Shown here: positions 1-8,387 of the stretch, in pieces
Layout of the letters: each line of letters begins with the position of its first letter
Numbering within the stretch: the stretch's first letter is position 1
Translations under genes and position numbers: made by a program
Notes under the pieces: generated by a model
The model's input: the letters and a program-made list of their open reading frames with translations, nothing else
What the model was told of the DNA's origin: nothing
Databases searched by the model: none
DNA from: JAFGVL01 sp963662245
Lineage (GTDB): Bacteria > Bacteroidota > Bacteroidia > Bacteroidales > Paludibacteraceae
Length of the DNA stretch: 64,000 nt
Reading direction: 5' to 3'
Assembly: GCA_963662245.2 (NCBI GenBank)
Contig: CAXXVQ010000003.1
Coordinates: forward strand, 18,285 to 82,284

Positions 1-158
1 ATTTTTACCGGAGTCATAGTTTTAACTAAGTCCTTTCTAATTTCATAACTTCTACGAGCATTTTCAGCTTTCAACTGCTTATTAAGCATCATATATACTA
101 CTGCAGCTACAATAAATACAGGAATCGTTGCAGCAATAAGAATCGATAAAAAATCCAT
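1..158 (-). CDS. Small membrane protein, partial (3' end outside window)
   Basis: The reading frame starts at an ATG whose complement is at 156-158 and runs off the left edge, so only about 52 residues are visible. Residues 4-24 form one hydrophobic helix; the rest is basic and helical (KQLKAENARRSYEIRKD), as in a single-pass protein with a cytoplasmic tail. It lies two bases downstream of the glycosyltransferase stop, so it is probably cotranscribed with it. I do not recognise a family and assign no function. Confidence is in the gene being real, based on the coupling and the plausible topology. Confidence 0.6.
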   Translation of the reverse strand, partial: MDFLSILIAATIPVFIVAAVVYMMLNKQLKAENARRSYEIRKDLVKTMTPVK

Positions 159-160
159 GA

Positions 161-1111
161 TTAAATCTCCTTCGCAATTTTATAGTTATTTCTTTCAGAA
201 GCATTACGAGTGACTAATTCCGCTACAAACCCGGTTAAAAACAACTGAGTACCAAGAATCATTGCCACTAATGATAAGTAAAAATATGGATTATCAGTTA
301 CCAACGGTGCATTTTGACCTTGCCATAAAGCATACAATTTTGTTGCCCCAACTCCCATTACAGATAATAAACCAAGGAAAAACATCAAAGAACCGGCAAA
401 TCCAAAGAAGTGCATTGGTTTACGACCAAATTTCGACAAGAACCAAAGTGAAATCAAGTCTAGGTAACCATTAATAAAACGGTTTAAACCAAACTTTGAG
501 TATCCATATTTACGAGCCTGATGAGCGACCGGTTTCTCTGTAATATTTGAGTAACCTGCATTTTTTGCCAAAAATGGGATATATCTGTGCATTTCACCAT
601 ACACCTCAATTTCTTTTACCACCTCATTTTTATAAGCTTTTAAACCACAGTTCATGTCATGCAATGACAAACCTGTAATCTTATTTGCAGTCGCATTATA
701 AATCTTTGATGGCAAATTCTTCATCAGTTTTGAGTCCTGACGCTTTTGCTTCCAACCGGAAACCAAATCATATCCTTGGTTTGCAATCATATCATACAAC
801 TCAGGAATTTCTTCAGGGCTATCTTGCAAGTCAGCATCCATAGTGATTACAACATCACCTTGTGCTCGTTCAAAGCCACAGTACAAAGCCGGTGATTTAC
901 CGTAATTTGTACGGAACTTCACTCCTTTTACTTCAGAATTCTCTGCTTGTAATTTTTCAATAACACGCCAAGAGCCATCTGTACTCCCGTCATTAATAAA
1001 GATAACTTCAAACGAATAATTGTTTGCTGTCATTACTCGCTTAATCCAAGCAAATAACTCTGGCAAAGATTCTTCTTCATTAAACAATGGAACAATTACT
1101 GATATATCCAT
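161..1111 (-). CDS. Family 2 glycosyltransferase with two C-terminal membrane helices (DPM1/ArnC-like)
   Basis: A GT-A glycosyltransferase of the polyprenyl-phosphate sugar transferase type: it is expected to move a sugar from a nucleotide donor to undecaprenyl phosphate on the inner face of the membrane. The N-terminal domain shows the start motif VIVPLFNEEESL (residues 5-16), NDGSTDGS (40-47) and the metal-binding DAD at 92-94 followed by LQDSPEEIP. Two membrane helices follow at about 233-256 and 275-299, the usual layout for 316-residue members. It sits four bases after the DUF4199 gene and two before the next small gene, which suggests one operon. The sugar cannot be told from sequence. 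Confidence 0.88.
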   Translation of the reverse strand: MDISVIVPLFNEEESLPELFAWIKRVMTANNYSFEVIFINDGSTDGSWRVIEKLQAENSEVKGVKFRTNYGKSPALYCGFERAQGDVVITMDADLQDSPEEIPELYDMIANQGYDLVSGWKQKRQDSKLMKNLPSKIYNATANKITGLSLHDMNCGLKAYKNEVVKEIEVYGEMHRYIPFLAKNAGYSNITEKPVAHQARKYGYSKFGLNRFINGYLDLISLWFLSKFGRKPMHFFGFAGSLMFFLGLLSVMGVGATKLYALWQGQNAPLVTDNPYFYLSLVAMILGTQLFLTGFVAELVTRNASERNNYKIAKEI

Positions 1112-1115
1112 GATT

Positions 1116-1622
1116 TTATTTTTTGGAAAAAAATTCTTGCTCTTTTTTAAATAACGGCCAAACTATTAAGCCCATCAACAAACCTAACAAAGCATTTAAG
1201 ATACCCGAAAACATAGAGATTATTGCAGGCGTTAACAGCTCTTTTGATTGAGATATTATTTCTTCAGGGTAATCTGATTCTGACGACATAAAGTCAACAG
1301 TCTGCTCTACCATTATCTTAAATTCAAAAGGCTTTATATAAGTAAAAAACAAATATTTTACTATTGAAGAAAATACTGCAGCAACAATGAAAATTTGGAA
1401 AGTGTGAGCCACTAACTTCTTTAGGTTGTATTTTTGATCTGGTTGTTTTTGTCTTAATTGTCTAAGCCAATAAACCACAGCTGAAAACATACTAAACAAC
1501 AAAATAAACGATGTCACTTCTGACAAAACACCTTCTTGAAATCCTAACAAAAATCTTGATGCAATTGCCATCCCAAGGAAACAACCATACATCAATTTTT
1601 TCTTCAATAATTCAATATCCAT
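1116..1622 (-). CDS. DUF4199 family membrane protein
   Basis: A 168-residue integral membrane protein with about four hydrophobic helices: near 10-28, 33-52, 72-92 and a long one near 135-158. The pattern and length fit the DUF4199 family, which is common in Bacteroidota and often lies directly upstream of a DPM1-like glycosyltransferase, as here. Its biochemical role is not known. It is the first gene of the minus-strand group that continues to the window edge. A supporting role for the neighbouring transferase is an inference from linkage only. Confidence 0.75.
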   Translation of the reverse strand: MDIELLKKKLMYGCFLGMAIASRFLLGFQEGVLSEVTSFILLFSMFSAVVYWLRQLRQKQPDQKYNLKKLVAHTFQIFIVAAVFSSIVKYLFFTYIKPFEFKIMVEQTVDFMSSESDYPEEIISQSKELLTPAIISMFSGILNALLGLLMGLIVWPLFKKEQEFFSKK

Positions 1623-1691
1623 TATTCAATTTTATTAGCTCACAAATGTACATCTAAATTATATGAAATCAAAAGCCATACCAACAGGAAT

Positions 1692-1730
1692 AAAAACAAA
1701 AAAAGCTGTCCGATTTTCATCGAACAGCTT
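1692..1730 (-). terminator. Rho-independent terminator of the SRP RNA/tRNA-Thr transcript
   Basis: A strong hairpin with 12-base arms (1703-1714 and 1719-1730, one G-T pair) and a four-base loop is followed on the minus strand by a T-rich run. It lies just downstream of the tRNA gene, so it should end that transcript. Confidence 0.8.
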
Positions 1731-1739
1731 TCATTTCTG

Positions 1740-1813
1740 AGCCTCTTGTCGGATTCGAACCAACGACCCCGAGATTACAAATCACGTGCTCTGGCCAACT
1801 GAGCTAAAGAGGC
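1740..1813 (-). tRNA. tRNA-Thr (anticodon TGT)
   Basis: A full cloverleaf can be folded on the minus strand: acceptor stem GCCTCTT/AAGAGGC, D arm GCTC...GAGC, anticodon loop TTTGTAA giving anticodon TGT (threonine ACA codons), and T arm GTTGG/CCGAC around TTCGAAT. The middle pair of the anticodon stem is a T-T mismatch as I read it. The CCA end is not encoded. It begins only a few bases after the SRP RNA, so the two are probably cut from one precursor. Confidence 0.93.
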
Positions 1814-1815
1814 AA

Positions 1816-1917
1816 GTGGGCAAGCTAACTACATCGCACCGCTACAACAATCTACCCTTGCTGCGTTCCCACCCTGGGGGATTCGAAAGGAGCTGGTCGT
1901 GCAGGACTTACCCGGCG
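1816..1917 (-). ncRNA. ffs: Signal recognition particle RNA, small bacterial type
   Basis: The minus strand carries the SRP RNA apical core around GGGTGGGAACGCAGCAAGGG, the Ffh-binding loop region. The RNA ends pair: GGGTAAG (complement of 1907-1913) with CTTGCCC (complement of 1818-1824) forms a seven-pair terminal stem. With Ffh it targets nascent membrane proteins to the membrane. The roughly 100-base length fits the short bacterial form. Exact ends are estimated from the terminal stem and the promoter; they could shift by a few bases. Confidence 0.88.
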
Positions 1918-1918
1918 A

Positions 1919-1951
1919 CAAAAGTACTCCTTTTAGTGAGATTGACAAAAA
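1919..1951 (-). promoter_or_regulatory. Bacteroidota-type promoter for SRP RNA/tRNA-Thr
   Basis: On the minus strand, TTTTTG (complement of 1946-1951) is followed by exactly 19 bases and then TACTTTTG (complement of 1919-1926), matching the -33/-7 consensus TTTG-N19-TAnnTTTG of Bacteroidota. Transcription would start about where the SRP RNA stem begins, so promoter and RNA positions support each other. Confidence 0.82.
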
Positions 1952-2017
1952 TATTTCAAACTTTTTTCTAACCTACAACAGCCTCACAGACGCAAATATC
2001 TGAATATCAAAATAAAA

Positions 2018-2059
2018 AAAGCGAAAAAAATTTCACTTATCGTGCATTTTTTTCGCTTT
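2018..2059 (-). terminator. Terminator after the clpC operon
   Basis: Two 14-base arms (2018-2031 and 2046-2059) form an A/T-rich hairpin with a GCG core, followed on the minus strand by a run of T. It lies about 40 bases beyond the stop of the small gene downstream of clpC. Confidence 0.65.
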
Positions 2060-2099
2060 ATGTATTCTTATCTAGTTTTTGACTGATATTATCAAAAAA

Positions 2100-2297
2100 C
2101 TAAGGAACTAATTTCACTTCTTTTGTAGCAATCATTTCTTGCAATTGAACAAGCAACGCTTTCTCATGTGTATCAATATGCCCATCTTCTGTTGCAACAT
2201 GAATAATTTCCTCAAATTCTTTTTGAGTAATCACATGATCCTCAATAGCTCTCTCTATTACTTTTCTTAATTCTAAAGCGGAATCACTTATTTTCAT
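2100..2297 (-). CDS. Small TerB-like helical protein downstream of clpC
   Basis: A 65-residue, all-helical, acidic protein starting two bases after the clpC stop, so translation is almost certainly coupled. Its middle reads TEDGHIDTHEKALL, which resembles the metal-binding DxDGxIxxxE loop and helix of TerB-like proteins, but the domain is much shorter than a full TerB fold. I do not know a named family. The tight linkage suggests it works with or modulates ClpC, perhaps as an adaptor; that is inference only. Four bases separate its probable stop from an intergenic hairpin region. Confidence 0.7.
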   Translation of the reverse strand: MKISDSALELRKVIERAIEDHVITQKEFEEIIHVATEDGHIDTHEKALLVQLQEMIATKEVKLVP

Positions 2298-2299
2298 AA

Positions 2300-4801
2300 T
2301 TATTCTATTATTTCAGCATACACTTTTAATGCATCCTTATTAAAATTTAATCTTATTTTTTGACCATTCTTAATATCGTTTTTAATAATCATCTCTGACA
2401 ATTCATCCTCTACATATTGTTGTATTGAACGCTTCAATGGTCTCGCACCAAATTGAATATCATAACCTTTTTCAGCTATAAAGTCTTTTGCTTCATCAGA
2501 TATCTCCAATTTAATCCCTAAATTATCTATTCGTTTATACAAACCAGCAAGCTCAAGATCAATAATTTGGAAGATTGCCTGTTTATCAAGCTGATCAAAC
2601 ATTATTACATCATCAACTCTATTTAAGAATTCCGGTGCAAATGTTTTATTTAATGCTTTCTGAATAATACCATGAGAATATTCAGCATTCATACCATCTT
2701 TTGATGTACCGGCAGAAAACCCAACTCCTGATCCAAATTCCTTCAATTGACGAGTACCAACATTTGAAGTCATAATAATGATAGTATTCTTGAAATCAAT
2801 TTTCCTACCTAAACTATCGGTTAATCTACCTTCATCTAAAACTTGAAGCAACAAATTAAACACATCTGGATGCGCCTTTTCTATTTCATCAAGTAATACA
2901 ATTGAATATGGCTTACGACGAACCTTCTCTGTCAACTGACCACCTTCTTCATATCCTACATATCCCGGAGGTGCTCCTATTAATCTAGACACACTAAATT
3001 TCTCCATATACTCACTCATATCAACACGAATAAGTGCATCAGCATTATCAAACATGAATTCAGCTAAAATCTTAGCTAAATGAGTTTTACCAACACCAGT
3101 TGGACCTAAGAAAATAAATGTTCCTATTGGCTTATTCGGATCTTTCAACCCTACACGACTACGCTGAATTGCTTTCACAACTTTATCTACAGCACTATTT
3201 TGACCAATAACCTTACCTTTTAAGGCTTCGCCCATTTGGCGCAATTTAAGACCTTCGGCTTGTGCAATTCGTTGAACAGGAACGCCAGACATCATAGCAA
3301 CAACTTCAGCAACCTTTTCTTCAGTCACGATCTCACGATGTTGTTTTAAGTCTTGCTCCCAACGATATTTTTCTGTTTCTAATTGATTCAACAACTCTTT
3401 TTCCTTATCTCTAAAGCTAGCTGCTAATTCAAAATTTTGCTGTTTAACCGCATTAAGTTTCTCATCCTTGGTATCTTCAATCTGCTTTTCAAGTTTTTCA
3501 ATGATTTCAGGAACTGAAATATTCATAATATGAGCTCTAGATCCGGCCTCATCTAAAGCATCAATAGCTTTATCTGGGAAACAGCGATCTGAGATATATC
3601 TCTCGGTCAACTTAACACATGCCTCAAGAGCTTCAGGAGTATAAGTTACATTATGGTGATCCTCATAGCGTTCCTTTGCATTCTTCAATATCTGGATTGT
3701 TTCTTCAGAACTTGTTGGCTCAACCATAACTTTTTGGAAACGACGCTCAAGAGCTCCATCCTTTTCAATATTTTGACGATATTCATCTAATGTAGTAGCA
3801 CCAATACATTGAATTTCACCTCTAGCTAAAGCTGGCTTCAACATATTTGCGGCATCCAATGAACCAGGAGAACTACCCGCACCAACAATTGTATGAATCT
3901 CATCAATAAATAAAATGATATCCGGATTCTTTGACAACTCGTTAAGAATTGCTTTAATACGCTCTTCAAATTGTCCACGATATTTAGTACCGGCAACAAT
4001 TGATGCCATATCTAGCGCGACGAGTCTTTTATCAAATAAAACTCTAGACACTTTTTTCTGAACAATACGCAAAGCTAAACCTTCAACAATAGCAGATTTA
4101 CCAACACCTGGTTCACCAATTAAAACCGGATTATTTTTCTTTCTACGACTTAAGATTTGTGCCAATCGTTCAATTTCAACATCACGACCAACAACAGGAT
4201 CAAGCCTACCTTCATCCGCAGCCTTATTCATATCAACACCAAAATTATCTAACACAGGAGTATCGCCACCTGCTTTTGGATTATTTGACTTAGGCTGCTT
4301 AGGATTCATTGGAATTTCTTCTTCTTCATCCTCTTCTCCATCTCCACTTTGATATAAAGCTGATGGATCAACATGTCTTTCCTTTTGCAGATGATCTCTC
4401 AATACTACATAATCAACATGTTCTTCAGAAAGAACTTCTGTCGCAAAGTTTTTATTCTCTTTTAAGATTGCTAATAACAAATGTTCTGCATCAGCTTCTT
4501 TATCTCCTAAAGAACGAACCTCCAATGTGATAATCTTAAGTATTTTATCTGTTGATTTCAAAAGTGTAATCTCAGACTCTTCAACAACATTATCTGTTCT
4601 AATTTGAGACTCAATTTTTTGCTTTACTCTTCTCAAATCTACATTAAATTCTCGCAAAAGCTCAATTGCTTTATTATGCTCTTCTCGCATAAGACCTAGC
4701 AACAAATGTTCTGGACCAATATAATTATTCCCTAACCTTTCTGCATCTTCTCTACTATATTGTAGTGCATCTTTTACTGTTTGTGAAAAATTAGTTTCCA
4801 T
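2300..4801 (-). CDS. clpC: ATP-dependent Clp protease ATP-binding subunit ClpC
   Basis: A class I Hsp100 unfoldase of 833 residues that feeds proteins to ClpP in the cytoplasm. Order of parts: Clp N-domain repeats (about 3-145), an acidic linker, first AAA+ module with Walker A GEPGVGKS (229-236) and Walker B ILFIDE (296-301), a UVR-type coiled segment near 449-470, and second AAA+ module with GPTGVGKT (566-573). SGVGFSAG near 691-698 sits where the ClpP-docking IGF-type loop is expected. The short middle region with UVR identifies ClpC rather than ClpB. No clpP or mcsB is adjacent. It is the first gene of a two-gene operon. Confidence 0.95.
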   Translation of the reverse strand: METNFSQTVKDALQYSREDAERLGNNYIGPEHLLLGLMREEHNKAIELLREFNVDLRRVKQKIESQIRTDNVVEESEITLLKSTDKILKIITLEVRSLGDKEADAEHLLLAILKENKNFATEVLSEEHVDYVVLRDHLQKERHVDPSALYQSGDGEEDEEEEIPMNPKQPKSNNPKAGGDTPVLDNFGVDMNKAADEGRLDPVVGRDVEIERLAQILSRRKKNNPVLIGEPGVGKSAIVEGLALRIVQKKVSRVLFDKRLVALDMASIVAGTKYRGQFEERIKAILNELSKNPDIILFIDEIHTIVGAGSSPGSLDAANMLKPALARGEIQCIGATTLDEYRQNIEKDGALERRFQKVMVEPTSSEETIQILKNAKERYEDHHNVTYTPEALEACVKLTERYISDRCFPDKAIDALDEAGSRAHIMNISVPEIIEKLEKQIEDTKDEKLNAVKQQNFELAASFRDKEKELLNQLETEKYRWEQDLKQHREIVTEEKVAEVVAMMSGVPVQRIAQAEGLKLRQMGEALKGKVIGQNSAVDKVVKAIQRSRVGLKDPNKPIGTFIFLGPTGVGKTHLAKILAEFMFDNADALIRVDMSEYMEKFSVSRLIGAPPGYVGYEEGGQLTEKVRRKPYSIVLLDEIEKAHPDVFNLLLQVLDEGRLTDSLGRKIDFKNTIIIMTSNVGTRQLKEFGSGVGFSAGTSKDGMNAEYSHGIIQKALNKTFAPEFLNRVDDVIMFDQLDKQAIFQIIDLELAGLYKRIDNLGIKLEISDEAKDFIAEKGYDIQFGARPLKRSIQQYVEDELSEMIIKNDIKNGQKIRLNFNKDALKVYAEIIE

Positions 4802-4976
4802 GACCTATGATTGTTTCACCGACAAACGGCATTTATAATACTAATAATACTTCAATAATTGTACCTTAACTAAACAGATGTCATTATGTCACATAACACT
4901 AAATATACACCTGTAAAAGCTACCATAAAGAAACAGAATTTTTCACAAATAAAAAACGGTTTCCTTTAATTTATTA

Positions 4977-4984
4977 TACTTTTG
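4977..4984 (+). promoter_or_regulatory. Possible -7 element upstream of the kinase/RapZ-C gene
   Basis: TACTTTTG matches the TAnnTTTG element of Bacteroidota promoters and lies about 105 bases before the start of the downstream gene. I see no TTTG at the matching -33 position, so this is a partial match. The rest of the 287-base divergent spacer is AT-rich without other clear sites. Confidence 0.4.
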
Positions 4985-5088
4985 CAATTATCAACTTTAA
5001 GGACAATCTATTAGTTATTACAAGAAAATATTTTTGACAGAATAACAGTTTAACACACAAAACTCTTCTTTTTTTATAAGAAAAACAC

Positions 5089-6531
5089 ATGGAAGAATTA
5101 AATAGACTTTTCACATTACATTATGGTGCAAAACCAGAAGCCATTAATAAACTAAAAGGAGCTGGCTCTAATAGAATATACTATAGATTAAGCAACTCGG
5201 AAAACATCGCTATTGGTGTTATTGGTGAATCAACTATAGAAAATAAAGCTTTTATCCAATTAGCACAACACTTTAATCAAAAAGGACTAAATACACCTAA
5301 AGTCTTCTGCCATTCAGATGATTACACCTATTATCTTCAAGAAGACTTAGGTGATATTGCATTATTTGACATAATCGCAGAAGGAAGAATCTCTGGAAAG
5401 TTTAATAATAATGAAAAAGAAATTCTAAAAAACACAATATCTCAATTACCTTCATTGCAATTTCTTGGAGCTGAAAACTTAGATTTCTCACATTGCTATC
5501 CTCAAGCTGAATTTGATCATGACACAGTCATGTGGGATCTCAATTATTTCAAATACTGCTTTCTAAAGGCAACTGGTGTTGAGTTCTTCGAACCTGCTTT
5601 AGAAAATGACTTTAGAAAACTATCCCAACTCTTACTTGAAGAAAATTCTAACACATTTTTATATAGAGATTTTCAATCTAGGAATGTAATGATAAAAGAT
5701 GGTAATCCATTCTTTATTGATTTCCAAGGAGGACGCAAAGGTCCAATCTATTATGATGTTGCATCATTTATATGGCAAGCAAAAGCCAATCTCCCTGAAG
5801 ATTTAAAAGAAGAACTAGTTCAAACCTATTTGAAGTCGTTAGCTAAATTTAAACATGTCAATGAAGCTGATTTTAAAAATAAATTAGGCATATTCGTTTT
5901 CTTCAGAAATCTACAGGTTCTTGGCGCATATGGATTCAGAGGGTATTTTGAAAAGAAACAGCATTTCATTGAAAGCATACCTTTTGCAATTAAAAACCTA
6001 AAAGGATTACTCCACGAATATTCTACATTATTTCCTCATCTAATTGATGTTTTAACTAAAATGTGTAACCTTCCTGAATTTAATATGAAAGAAGAAGTAA
6101 AATTTGACAACTCTAAACTAACTCTAACAATTAATAGTTTTTCATTCAAAAAAGGCATACCGGAGGACAATTCCGGGAATGGAGGTGGATATGTTTTTGA
6201 TTGCAGAGGAATGAATAACCCAGGAAGATATGACGAATACAAACAGCTTACAGGTTTAGATAAACCAGTCATTGACTTTCTTGAAGAACAAGGCGAAATC
6301 ACAAAATTCCTTGAATCAATTTATAAACTAGCTGAAACTCATGTGGAGGAATATTTAACAAGAGGATTTACCAGTCTCATGTTCAACTTTGGATGTACTG
6401 GAGGGCAACATAGATCGGTATATTCTGCTCAACACCTTGCAGAATATTTACACAAAAAATATGGCATCTACATTAAACTAAGTCACAGAGAACAAAATAT
6501 TCAACAAGAATTCAACCTGATTACACTATGA
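5089..6531 (+). CDS. AmgK-like sugar kinase fused to a RapZ C-terminal domain
   Basis: A 480-residue two-domain protein. Residues 1 to about 340 form an aminoglycoside-phosphotransferase fold; YRDFQSRNVM is the catalytic loop and FIDFQGGRKGPIYYD the metal-binding segment, closest in pattern to AmgK, the anomeric MurNAc/GlcNAc kinase of peptidoglycan recycling. Residues from about 355 match the RapZ C-terminal domain: VFDCRGMNNPGRYDEY, TGLDKPVIDFL and the signature FGCTGGQHRSV. In E. coli that domain binds glucosamine-6-phosphate and the small RNA GlmZ. The stop overlaps the start of the next gene by four bases. Kinase substrate and any sensing role are inferred, mainly from the MurU-like neighbour. 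Confidence 0.85.
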   Translation: MEELNRLFTLHYGAKPEAINKLKGAGSNRIYYRLSNSENIAIGVIGESTIENKAFIQLAQHFNQKGLNTPKVFCHSDDYTYYLQEDLGDIALFDIIAEGRISGKFNNNEKEILKNTISQLPSLQFLGAENLDFSHCYPQAEFDHDTVMWDLNYFKYCFLKATGVEFFEPALENDFRKLSQLLLEENSNTFLYRDFQSRNVMIKDGNPFFIDFQGGRKGPIYYDVASFIWQAKANLPEDLKEELVQTYLKSLAKFKHVNEADFKNKLGIFVFFRNLQVLGAYGFRGYFEKKQHFIESIPFAIKNLKGLLHEYSTLFPHLIDVLTKMCNLPEFNMKEEVKFDNSKLTLTINSFSFKKGIPEDNSGNGGGYVFDCRGMNNPGRYDEYKQLTGLDKPVIDFLEEQGEITKFLESIYKLAETHVEEYLTRGFTSLMFNFGCTGGQHRSVYSAQHLAEYLHKKYGIYIKLSHREQNIQQEFNLITL

Positions 6532-7265
6532 AAGCATTAATATTTGCAGCAGGGCTTGGCACTCGCTTAAAACCCATTACCGACACAATGCCTAAAGCCC
6601 TTGTCCCAATAAATGGAAAGCCTCTGCTAGAACATGTTATCTGCAAACTAAAAGATGCTGGTTTTGATGAAATTATCATCAATATACATCATTTTGCTGA
6701 TCAAATCATAGATTTTGTAAAAAGCAAAAACTATTTTGACATCCGTATTGAATTCTCAGATGAAAGAAATGAACTATTAGAAACCGGAGGAGGAATTAAA
6801 AAAGCTCAGCATTTTTTTAATGATGAGAAACCGTTTTTAGTACACAATGTTGATATCATATCAAACATAGACTTAAAAGAGCTCTATCAATCTCACCTAG
6901 AAAATGATTGCTTAGCAACACTATTAGTAAGTGATAGAAAAACATCTAGATACTTATTATTCAATGAGGCGAATACCCTTGAAGGCTGGATAAACATTAG
7001 TACTGGGACAACAAAACCAGAAGGCAAATCGTTACAACTAGAGGCACTGAAAAAATATGCCTTTTCAGGCATTCACATAATCTCACCCAAAATATTTAAA
7101 AAAATGGAAGGAAAATGGGATGGGAAATTTTCAATAATTGACTTCTACCTAGATGCAATCGCTAAAGAAAACATTATTGGATTTATAGATCCAAACTTAA
7201 AAATGATTGATGTTGGGAAATTAGATAGTCTAAAGGAAGCTGAATTACTTTACAGCAACCTTTAA
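6528..7265 (+). CDS. MurU-like sugar-1-phosphate nucleotidyltransferase
   Basis: A 245-residue single-domain nucleotidyltransferase. The signature FAAGLGTRLKPITDTMPKAL at about residues 6-25 binds the nucleotide, and VHNVDI near residue 105 carries a metal-binding aspartate. Length and sequence pattern fit MurU, which turns MurNAc-1-phosphate into UDP-MurNAc, more than long RfbA or GlmU enzymes. Its ATG overlaps the stop of the AmgK-like kinase (ATGA), so the two are translationally coupled and would make consecutive steps of a salvage route that bypasses early Mur enzymes. Its 3' end overlaps the convergent gene by 21 bases. A mannose-1-phosphate or glucose-1-phosphate role remains possible. 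Confidence 0.83.
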   Translation: MKALIFAAGLGTRLKPITDTMPKALVPINGKPLLEHVICKLKDAGFDEIIINIHHFADQIIDFVKSKNYFDIRIEFSDERNELLETGGGIKKAQHFFNDEKPFLVHNVDIISNIDLKELYQSHLENDCLATLLVSDRKTSRYLLFNEANTLEGWINISTGTTKPEGKSLQLEALKKYAFSGIHIISPKIFKKMEGKWDGKFSIIDFYLDAIAKENIIGFIDPNLKMIDVGKLDSLKEAELLYSNL

Positions 7266-8378
7266 TACTGTCTTTTTATCGTATTTTTTCTTATATCGAT
7301 CTACCAAACGCCATAAAACTACAATGTAAATAACTGCAAGCGCAACTGCAGCTGCACCTAAAATACTGTTCCGCCAATCATGACCAATAATTGCTAAACC
7401 CACAAAAGACAAATTAACTAAAACCAAAACAAAAGTAACTTGTCTGTGTTTTAAACCCATACTTAGCAACAGATGGTGCACATGATTTTTATCTGCTTTA
7501 AATGGCGAATGTCCTTTCTTTATTCTCGTTACCATCACTCTTAAAGTATCAAACAACGGCACTGCCAACACGCATGCAGCCATTGCTGGAGCTGCATACA
7601 TATAATAATCTATTCTTGAAGGTAATTGATTTGACTCCAAAAACTTCACTACAAAAACATACACTATGTATCCAAGGACTAGAGAACCAGAATCTCCCAT
7701 GAATATCTTAGATCGTCCTCCGAAAACATTGTAAACAAAGAAGATTGCCAATGATCCAATTAAGATATAAGCCATCATTGCCAAAGCAACCTCACCTATT
7801 AATTGGAAATAAATTCCAAAAAAGGCACAAATAACCATTCCAATCCCTGTAGCTAAACCATCAACCCCATCTATCAAATTCAAACTATTTATAATAAGTA
7901 AAAATAAAAACAAGGATGCTCCATAACTAATAATAACCAAATCATCAGGAATACTACTTATCCATAAAAAGCCATGAAGATTAGTTAGCCTAACATTTGC
8001 TAACACAATCAATAAAAAAGCAGATATTAATTCTCCAATAAGCTTTCTTTTTGCTGAAAAAGAAATCAAATCATCAAAAAAACCAACAATAAATATCAAA
8101 TACAACCCTGCAAACATCATAACTTCATCTGTTTGTAAATCTGAAGCATTAAAAACAAAAAATGTAATGAAGAATGATGTAAAGATATTTATGCCTCCTA
8201 CATTAGGAATATTCCCCTTATGAGATGTCCTTTTATTTGGTTTAACAACCAATTGCTTTCGAATTGCAACTTTCAAAACATAAGGCATAGCAACTAAACC
8301 CACAAAAGCTGAAATAAACATTGACAAGAATGGATATTCTTTTAAGAAGTCAACTATATATTGGAATAAATCTATCAT
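7245..8378 (-). CDS. WecA-like undecaprenyl-phosphate glycosyl-1-phosphate transferase (MraY/WecA family)
   Basis: A 377-residue polytopic enzyme with about 11 membrane helices. It should start a lipid-linked glycan by moving a HexNAc-1-phosphate from a UDP-sugar to undecaprenyl phosphate. Visible family motifs are FFDDLISF with the DD pair at 102-103, NLIDGVDGLATG, MGDSGSLVLG and the histidine motif KNHVHHLLL in the last cytoplasmic loop. The HVHHLL form is typical of WecA/TagO rather than MraY. It is the last gene of the polysaccharide operon, nine bases after the chain-length gene, and overlaps the convergent MurU-like gene by 21 bases at the 3' ends. Confidence 0.9.
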   Translation of the reverse strand: MIDLFQYIVDFLKEYPFLSMFISAFVGLVAMPYVLKVAIRKQLVVKPNKRTSHKGNIPNVGGINIFTSFFITFFVFNASDLQTDEVMMFAGLYLIFIVGFFDDLISFSAKRKLIGELISAFLLIVLANVRLTNLHGFLWISSIPDDLVIISYGASLFLFLLIINSLNLIDGVDGLATGIGMVICAFFGIYFQLIGEVALAMMAYILIGSLAIFFVYNVFGGRSKIFMGDSGSLVLGYIVYVFVVKFLESNQLPSRIDYYMYAAPAMAACVLAVPLFDTLRVMVTRIKKGHSPFKADKNHVHHLLLSMGLKHRQVTFVLVLVNLSFVGLAIIGHDWRNSILGAAAVALAVIYIVVLWRLVDRYKKKYDKKTVLKVAVK

Positions 8379-8387
8379 ATATATCTA

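Noticed and set aside
1786..1971. Plus-strand open frame across the tRNA and SRP RNA genes
   Set aside because: It lies fully over structured RNA genes on the other strand and has no protein-like features.
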